Below, one piece after another: positions 57,656 to 64,000 of a stretch of DNA of 64,000 nucleotides. This DNA is from Thinopyrum elongatum. Its lineage: Eukaryota > Streptophyta > Magnoliopsida > Poales > Poaceae. Location of the stretch: NCBI GenBank assembly GCA_011799875.1, contig CM022301.1, positions 221,098,296 to 221,162,295 of the forward strand, read 5' to 3'. Position 1 is the first letter of the stretch. Every line of letters begins with the position of its first letter. Under the pieces are notes generated by a model. That model was not told the origin of the DNA and ran no database searches. It saw nothing but the letters and a program-made list of their open reading frames with translations. The position numbers and the translations under genes are program-made.

Positions 57656-58399
57656 ATGGCGAATTCAAGGAACAAGTTTGCACAACCAGATGAAGACACA
57701 CCTTTTGGACGACACTTGAAGGAAGTCACTAGGTACCTGAACATCAGAATACCAAGCTTCACCGGGACCTACACCGCCACTGTACCAGAAGAGGAGCGTT
57801 GGACGATTCGAGCTCAAGTTCCAGGAAGGACATTCACGCCAGTTACTGAGCCCATAGAGTTTTCCTTTGATGCACCAACCTGGAGTCTAGGAAAGAGCAT
57901 GGCAGCCCACATCGCCATGGGACGCATCGGCGAAATGTATCACAAGGATCTTAAGGACACCATCTACCAGATATGTGGACGCCGAGATGAGCAATGGGAG
58001 ATGATCAGCACCAGGAGGGACAGGTCCATTGCAGCTTTCATCCAGGAGTTAAACCAGCATATTCGTCGACAGGAGAACCAGATGTGTGCAAGCATGATAG
58101 ACCTGAAGAAGGTGATGACCAGGAACATGGAGCTAGAAGAGGAACTCAAGTCTACACGTGATGGATACGAAGAGGAAATCGCAGTACTAGTGGATAAGAA
58201 TGACGACCTGACAAGGAAGCTAGGAATATTCATGGGAGACCCCGCGCCAGGAGGAGAAGACGACGAACCCAAGGAAATTCATTCTGAAGACTACATCATC
58301 ATCGACGACACCGACTCCGACCCCGACAGTAGTGATGATGATTATGAAGACGAAGCTGGAGCGGACATCATGGAGTCTTCCACCGATCAAAATTTTTAG
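57656..58399 (+). CDS. Gypsy leader protein, acidic coiled coil
   Basis: An intact 247-residue frame starting MANSRNKFAQPDEDTPFGRH follows the primer-binding site by 91 bases; the frame is open upstream into the LTR but this ATG is the first after it. Residues 1-120 look globular (RIPSFTGTYTATVPEEERW, FDAPTWSLGKSMAAHIAMG). Residues 120-200 form a likely coiled coil (FIQELNQHIRRQENQM, NMELEEELKSTRDGYEEEIA). The C-terminus is strongly acidic (DDTDSDPDSSDDDYEDEAG). Similar frames upstream of gag are familiar from large Triticeae gypsy elements; their function is not known to me. It is the only undamaged retroelement gene in the window. Confidence 0.7.
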   Translation: MANSRNKFAQPDEDTPFGRHLKEVTRYLNIRIPSFTGTYTATVPEEERWTIRAQVPGRTFTPVTEPIEFSFDAPTWSLGKSMAAHIAMGRIGEMYHKDLKDTIYQICGRRDEQWEMISTRRDRSIAAFIQELNQHIRRQENQMCASMIDLKKVMTRNMELEEELKSTRDGYEEEIAVLVDKNDDLTRKLGIFMGDPAPGGEDDEPKEIHSEDYIIIDDTDSDPDSSDDDYEDEAGADIMESSTDQNF

Positions 58400-58598
58400 A
58401 TGACCACCATATTATCATTAGTATTTTCCCCATGTATATAGTAGTAGTCCGAGCACTGTAACGAGAGTTAGATCGATTGTATGCCCTTGCTTGAATTGAT
58501 TTTAGTGTGATATGAATGTGTTTGTCTCATGTGCATATGGGTAGTGCTACCTCACTAGACCTTACTCTATTCTCATCTCTTCCCTCTAAACCCATCAG

Positions 58599-58877
58599 AT
58601 GCCTCCGAGACGCGACACCGGATTTGTCTTCCCACCGGAGATCACACAGTTGATCCAGCAGCAGAATGCCTTGATGCAGATACTAGTCCAGAACCAAGGC
58701 AACAACAACAACAACAATCCACTGCCACCACCCCCAGTTGACAACTTAGCCTGTTTTCTAAGGTTGAATCCGCCGGTGTTTTCTAGCAGCACCGAGCCGA
58801 TTGTTGCTGATGATTGGCTCCGCAAGATTCGAAGGGAACTGATCACCGCAGGTTGCACGGATGCTGAGAAGGTGCGC
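58599..58877 (+). pseudogene. Gypsy gag N-terminus, deleted
   Basis: The frame starts MPPRRDTGFVFPPEITQLIQ, has a Gln/Asn-rich spacer, and then the start of the capsid domain (LNPPVFSSSTEPIVADDWLR then KIRRELITAGCTDAEKVR). In full-length relatives this continues for several hundred residues and then protease-RT-RNase H-integrase. Here it stops where the sequence jumps into the 3' LTR at about 58869-58878, the stop codon being supplied by LTR sequence. Confidence 0.8.
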
Positions 58878-59133
58878 TAGGTCGTTGTCGTGCACTCAGC
58901 TATGCCATTGGTGTTGATGGACTCACTTTATCTTCCAAGCCTTCCGCTGTATCTTATTTAGATGGCCATACGCCATATTTATTGTAATAAGTTCTCTTTT
59001 GAGACATTCGATGTAATAAGTGTGTGATTGCACTCTGTTATAAATCCTTCGAGTACTGTGTGTGTCAGCATTACCGATCCAGGGATGACACTTATGCACA
59101 GAGACTTCGATCCATTCGGGTCGGGTCGCTACA
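58869..59133 (+). repeat. 3' LTR remnant of gypsy element 4
   Basis: Corresponds to 57284-57549 of the 5' LTR with few differences (one single-base deletion near 58952), ending GGTCGGGTCGCTACA. AAGGTGCGCT is shared between gag and LTR at the left junction. Confidence 0.9.
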
Positions 59134-59138
59134 GTTGC

Positions 59139-61195
59139 TCTGAAATCTGCCCTTGCCCCTTTACACAAGCATATGTTAAGCTGAATAATGTCTTTGATAG
59201 AGATGCTCTGGTTAACCAAAGTCCGCATGTGTTCGGTGATATCCATGTGATCTTTCAAAAGCATAATCAGGGGCTCAACTTGAGAAATATGAATCTGAAT
59301 AGAGAAATTTGGGCCTTGCTTATTGGTTTCCCCTTTGACAAAAGGAAAATCCATGAATTAGCTAATGCGGCTAGAAGTTTTGGGAAGTTTGTTCTTTGGG
59401 ACAGAGCCAGAAGTACTAAGTCCATGTTAATAGTTAAAATCAAGGTTGATGAGCTCAGAGACATACCTGCTAGCATCATGGTAGGTGAGAGTGATGTGCA
59501 CAATGCAGAATCCTGGACTGTCCCAGTGGTCATCATTCAGCAAGAGCTCCTTGGAGGTGGTCCACCTGATGAAGATCCAGTGCCAGTTGATGGCAATCCC
59601 CATCCTCAGCCTGCAAATCCAAATTTTCATCCCAACCAACTTAACTACTTCTTGGGCCCAATCCAACAGCATCAAGCTGGAGATGCAAACCAGGGCATGG
59701 AACAGCAAGATGAACCGTTGGAAGAAGATGAGGACATGCCTGGTTGGGGCCACTGGGCTCTTCCAACTGAGCCTGTAGACCAAGAACTTGAAGATGGTGA
59801 ATTCCTGGAACTGGCATATCCACTGGGATCTCCCAACTGAGCCTGTAGACCAAGAGCTTGAAGATGGTGAATTCCTGGAACTGGCAGATCTGATGCAGCC
59901 CCTTGACATTCCTGACCAAGTGCCAGCTGATCTGTGAGACATGGATGACCATAGTGGCCTAACTCTCTCCTTGGGATCAAATGAATTCATTGATAATGAC
60001 CAGCCTGATCAAGTTATGAAGGGAAATGGACATTTGAATGAGTTGGGCCAGAACATCTTTAATGGGCTGCCAGAGCCCATCTTGCCTCTTGGACCATAGG
60101 AACTCCAATAGCTAGCTCTTGATCTCAATATGGCTGATCCCCTGCAGGCACTGGAGCCCAATAATCTATAGCTTTTTCCACTAGGCCCACCTGCTGCAGA
60201 CTTACCCCCACCTATTGTGGATCATGAAATGCACCTGCCTATGCTTGACCTCAACTATGTTCCTCCATCCATCACCATCAATTTCAAACTGAATGATAAT
60301 GTTGAGATTATGCCTGCTCAGGATGAATTGAGCCCCATTATTCAGCTTGCAGATCCTTTGGTAAATGTTGCTGGCATGGTTTCCCCTGGATCAGGTTACA
60401 GTTCACCAATTGATGAGGAAATAGAGATCATTGAGCAATCAGATTTGTTGACTGCTGCAACAAACCAGAATGAGGTCTCAGTGGCATAACATTCTATGGC
60501 TTTACCTATTGACCCACAAGATGCCAGCTCAGGTCAGCAACATTCAAAAAGCTCAGCTCCACCACCAGGATTCATAGTCAAAGGAAAATGTCTTCAGCAT
60601 ACCATTTGCAATGACACCTCAGAGCTACATGGAAGTTCAAACTTTGTAGTTTCAGAATTGGACAGACAACTTGGGATTGTTGATGGAAAAAACATTTTGC
60701 TATTGCTGCAGATGCCTCACAACCTATTTTTTGCCTGTTGAATGGGTAATGTTCATTACTTGCACTCTTTTGGATCCTAGCAGATTTGACTGGACTAAGA
60801 ACTTTCTTAAGTCACCTATGTGGAACATTATTCTAGAAGGATCAAATTCAGAGGATCTCTATAAGTTTCATATTCCTAAGTCATGCCCTATCTGAGTGGT
60901 TCCGTCTTGCTCACAAGAAACAAGCAGCAAGGAGAGCATCCAGCCTTTCTCCACCCCACAGGCTAGAAACACTAAACATGGGACCTCTCAAGACAATTTG
61001 GCTTCCTCAACCAGTGTCCTCCATCTCAAAGGCAAAAGGAAAGATAGAGCTCCAATTGTGGAATCCGAGGTGAGAAGAAGCCTTAGATTACAACAATTAT
61101 GTAATGGGTTCAAGAAAAAACGTGCCAAGACAGAAACTGCCTACCTTGCCATGCCAAGCCTCCCTTATATAACAGCAAAATTGTTAGAAATTTAA
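59139..61195 (+). pseudogene. LINE ORF1, 3' part
   Basis: Continues the reading split at 53205: YVKLNNVFDRDALVNQSPHV, NREIWALLIGFPFDKRKIHE, FGKFVLWDRARSTKSMLIVK and DIPASIMVGE belong to the ORF1 RNA-binding core, and PPDEDPVPVDGNPHPQPANP is the usual Pro/Asp-rich linker. After a 70-bp duplication at 59764 the frame shifts; later segments (LDLNYVPPSITINFKLND, WVMFITCTLLDPSRFDWTKN, RKDRAPIVESEVRRSLRLQQ) carry several stops up to 61195. The C-terminal basic RSLRL motif is typical of this family. It is non-functional. Confidence 0.72.
59764..59903 (+). repeat. 70-bp tandem duplication
   Basis: CAACTGAGCCTGTAGACCAA begins at 59764 and again at 59834, with near-identical sequence through each 70-base unit. 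Because 70 is not a multiple of three it shifts the LINE ORF1 frame and creates the stop at 59838-59840. Confidence 0.9.
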
Positions 61196-61402
61196 ACTCC
61201 TCTTACTGCAAGGTTGATGTTAAGGATAATTCTGAGGAGCTACTGGTCAAGAAGAAGACCAAGCTAGGGGCAAAGGGAAGGGCAACAAGGAGTAACTTCT
61301 CACAACAAAGATACATGCTCCTCCTACCTGCATGAAGATTCAGTCCTTTGGACCTTAATCTCAGTTCTAATTGGGATCAGATGCTGAAGCCTCTTAATCT
61401 CA

Positions 61403-64000
61403 ATGAATAGATCCTGGAATATACTTAACTGCAATGTTAGAGGAATTAATTCAAACAACAAGTGGTTGGCTATCTCAAACAAAATTCATGAGTCTGGCTT
61501 CTCTATAATCTGCTTGCAAGAAACCAAAAAAGAACATTTTGGCAGCCAGTACTTGAAGCAATTTTGTCCTAGAAGAATCAATAAATTTGATTATGTCCCA
61601 TCAATGGGTGCATCAGGGGGCTTTTAATTGCTTGGAATGATAGTTATTTTCAAGGAGAATGCCTCTTTAAGAACACTTTCTCCATCTTCATCAGGTTCAC
61701 CTCTGTCCACACTAAAAATTCTTGGATTTTAACCAATATATATGGACCATGTGACACTGAAGGAAGAGCTGAGTTCCTAGACTGGTTTCAGAACATTCAA
61801 ATACCATCAAAAACAGAATGGATTATTGCAGGGGATTTTAATTACATTAGACACCCTACCAACAGAAACAGGAGAACTGGAGACTACTCCAATATGATGA
61901 AATTTAATGAAGCCATCAACACCCTTGGTTTGATTGAGATCCCACTGAAAGGCAGAAACTTCACCTGTGGCAATATGCAAGATGCACCCTTATTGGAAAA
62001 CTGGACTCGTTTTTTTACTTTAGAGCACTGGACCACTTCGTATCCTAGCACACTTGCTCTTCCCTTGTCAAAGCCAGTATCTGACCATACCCCCTGTGTT
62101 ATCACAATTGGAACACCCATTCCCTAGTCAAAAGTGTTCATGTTTGAGAATTTCTGGCTTAAGCACCCTGATTTCAAAACAGTAGTTGAAAGAATTTTGA
62201 GCTAGCAAGTTGATGAGCAAGACTCTGCCAAGGTTATCACTGCAAAGTTCAAAAGGTTAAGAAAGGGCTTAAAAATTTGGTCTAAAACCCTTTCTAAGCT
62301 AGCAAGCATCATTCAAGCCTCAAATGTGGTTATTGCCATGTGTGACACAATAGAAGAATTCAGAGAACTATCCAGTGTAGAGCTCAATGGTAGAGAAATT
62401 TTAAAAGCCCATCTTCTGAAATTCCTTGCATATGAAAGAACTTATTGGAGGCAAAGAGCTACCATAAAGTGGGTGAAATTTGGGGATGAAAACTCCTAGT
62501 TCTTTCAGGCCAAAGCAACTATGAAGTACATGCAAGACCACATTACTATGCTACAAGATGAGTCTCGCAATGAATACACTGAACATCAAGACAAAGCCAA
62601 GATCCTCAGAGCAGCATTCAAAGAAAGGCTGGGGCAAACTAAAGTTACGAGCAACTTATTAAATCTATACTCTTTGCTTTCCAAAAGAGGTGACCTTCAA
62701 AGCCTAGAGGAACCCTTTTCCAAAGAGTAAATTGATACAATAATTAAGGAAATACCCACTAACAAAGCCCCTGGGCCTCACGGATTCAATGGAGCCTTCA
62801 GAAAGGCTTGTTGGAGCATTATCTTTGCAGATTTCTACAAGCTCATTGAAGACTTTCATCAACTCAGATGTCAATTAGAAAGTATCAATTCTTCCTTTAT
62901 CACCCTTATTCCAAAGAAAGACACCCCTCTGAATGCAAGTGATTTTAGGCCCATTTCTCTCCTCAACTGCTCCATCAAAATCATTACTAAGCTGCTTGCC
63001 AACAGACTGTAAAAAGTCAGCCCAACTAGTACACCCCCATCAGTATGGTTTCATCAAGTGCAGAACAATTCAGGATTGTCTTGTTTGGGCTTTTGAGTAT
63101 TTGCACCAATGCCACATGTCAAAGGAGAAAATTCTAATCCTAAAACTTGATTTTGAGAAAGCCTTTGATCTAATTGAGCACTCCACTATCTTAGAGATTT
63201 TGAAGGCAAGAGGTTTTAGAGACAAATGGTTAATGTGGATGGTTAAAATCTTAAGATCTAGAGATTCCTCCATTCTTCTAAATGGTGTTCCTGGGAAAAA
63301 TTTCCACTTCAAAAGAGGGGTCAGGCAAGGGGTTCCCTTTCAGCTTTGCTTTTTGTCTTAGCTGCTGATCCAGTACAATCCATTCTTAATGTAGCCATGA
63401 ACAATATTCTCATTCAACCACCTTTTCAGAAATCCTCATGTCCTGACTTCCCTGTAATTCAGTATGCAGATGACACTATTTTAGTGCTGCCTACTCCACT
63501 AGCCCAGATCAACCAATTAAAGAACCTTCTCCTCCATTATGATGAATACACTGGCCTAAAAGTCAATCATAAGTCTATGCTGGTAGCCATGCATGTGCCT
63601 GCAGATACCCTCCAAATTCTGCTGAACTCACTGGGATGCCAACAAGGTAGCTTTCCCTTTACTTATCTGGGGTTGCCAATGGGAACTTCCAAGCCAAAGA
63701 TAGAAGATTTTCACCCCATTATGCAGAAGATTGAAAGAATATTCAGAGGCTGCTCAACAATGCTCTCCTATGATGGCAGAATTCTGCTAATTAAATATGT
63801 TTTTGCTGCATTGCCCATCTTCTTCATGGGCACACTAGCTCTGCCTGCTGGGTTCATTGAACAAGTAAATAAATATCTTAGAAATTTCCTCTAGAGAAAA
63901 TTTGGGGAAGAGCACAAAGGATTATCTTTGGTTGCTTGGGATAAGGTATGCAGGCCTAAAAGGCAAGGTGGATTGGGAATTCTTGACACACAACAATGCA
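61403..64000 (+). pseudogene. LINE ORF2 (endonuclease/reverse transcriptase), 5' part
   Basis: From ATG 61403 the endonuclease blocks are NVRGINSNNKW, LQETKKEHFG, IAGDFNYIRHP and, later, SDHTPCVI (the SDH active-site motif), with a frameshift near 61625. The reverse transcriptase follows: [80 protein letters not shown] (normally GDPLSP), and the catalytic QYADDTILVLP near 63460, then GLKVNHKSM and TYLGLPMGT. Several stops (for example 62125, 62498, 62728, 63010) and frameshifts near 63010 and 63355 make it inactive. The frame continues to the window end without the C-terminal domain. Confidence 0.85.

Larger units (their letters stand above)
53206..59133 (+). mobile_element. Gypsy element 4 with palindromic 5' LTR
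   Basis: Target duplication GTTGC flanks both ends (53201-53205 and 59134-59138). The element consists of a 4,344-bp palindromic LTR (53206-57549), a tRNA-Met primer-binding site, a 247-codon leader gene, the first 93 codons of gag, and the last 265 bases of the 3' LTR. Protease, polymerase and most of gag are missing through one deletion. Ends are TGTAG...CTACA. Confidence 0.9.
51741..64000 (+). mobile_element. LINE 2 (L1 type), split by a gypsy element
   Basis: A leader (about 51741-51918), ORF1 (51919-53205 plus 59139-61195) and ORF2 (61403 past the window end) lie on the plus strand. ORF1 is interrupted by the gypsy element 53206-59133; removing it and one GTTGC copy restores continuous reading (HLGC then SEICPCPFTQAYVKL). 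It is younger-looking than LINE 1 because motifs are better preserved, but it has several stops and frameshifts. The 3' end is outside the window. Confidence 0.88.

Noticed and set aside
1..64000. tRNA, rRNA, CRISPR arrays, bacterial operons and phage genes
   Set aside because: None found. The only tRNA-like matches are the primer-binding sites of retrotransposons, and the tandem arrays lack the spacer structure of CRISPR.

Overview
The window looks like a chromosome segment from a large, repeat-rich grass genome, most likely Triticeae (wheat, barley, Aegilops or rye). The evidence is a GC-rich grass-type gene, Stowaway and hAT-like MITEs, CACTA elements with CCGGTT-type subterminal repeats, L1-type LINEs, and nested Ty3-gypsy elements whose primer-binding sites match tRNA-Asp and tRNA-Met. 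I see no bacterial, organellar, rRNA, tRNA or CRISPR features.

There is one convincing intact host gene: a two-exon BTB/ankyrin gene of the BLADE-ON-PETIOLE (NPR5-like) class at 33844-36185 (+). It sits in an island of about 11 kb (roughly 32.8-44.3 kb) that otherwise holds only small MITEs and unrecognised low-copy-looking sequence.

Left of the gene, 1-32.8 kb is a stack of nested elements. One end of a CACTA element (ends 2802) abuts a minus-strand gypsy element (2803-5902). Its LTR is interrupted by a second gypsy LTR (5903-23468). That LTR is itself split by a complete 13.4-kb CACTA transposon (8143-21538) with matched TIRs and a perfect TAT target duplication. The CACTA carries a TNP2 transposase pseudogene (17570-20872, four nonsense codons, no frameshift), a second pseudogene combining a Ptta/En/Spm-type domain with an Ulp1-like C48 protease (8723-12546), several tandem arrays, and an inverted duplication of a SNF2 helicase gene fragment (12785-13279). 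A third gypsy element (minus, LTR 25641-26208) and a decayed LINE (about 26440-32825, holding an insertion with a short-chain-dehydrogenase fragment) complete this side.

Right of the gene, 44.3-51.7 kb holds a decayed multi-exon gene fragment (45650-47520), an isolated Fatima-like LTR (47752-49235), other gypsy debris, and a diverged inverted repeat pair at 44345-45010 and 50880-51330. From about 51.74 kb to the end is a second LINE, same family and strand as the first. Its ORF1 is split by a gypsy element (53206-59133) with a perfect GTTGC target duplication. The 5' LTR of that element is a 4.34-kb palindrome of two roughly 2.1-kb arms. The element was truncated by a deletion at 10 bp of microhomology between gag and the 3' LTR.

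The two most unusual items are the palindromic LTR and the SNF2 (possibly CLASSY-type) hairpin inside the CACTA. Both could be sources of double-stranded RNA. Elements were identified from structure and remembered family motifs; no database search was run, so family names are tentative.
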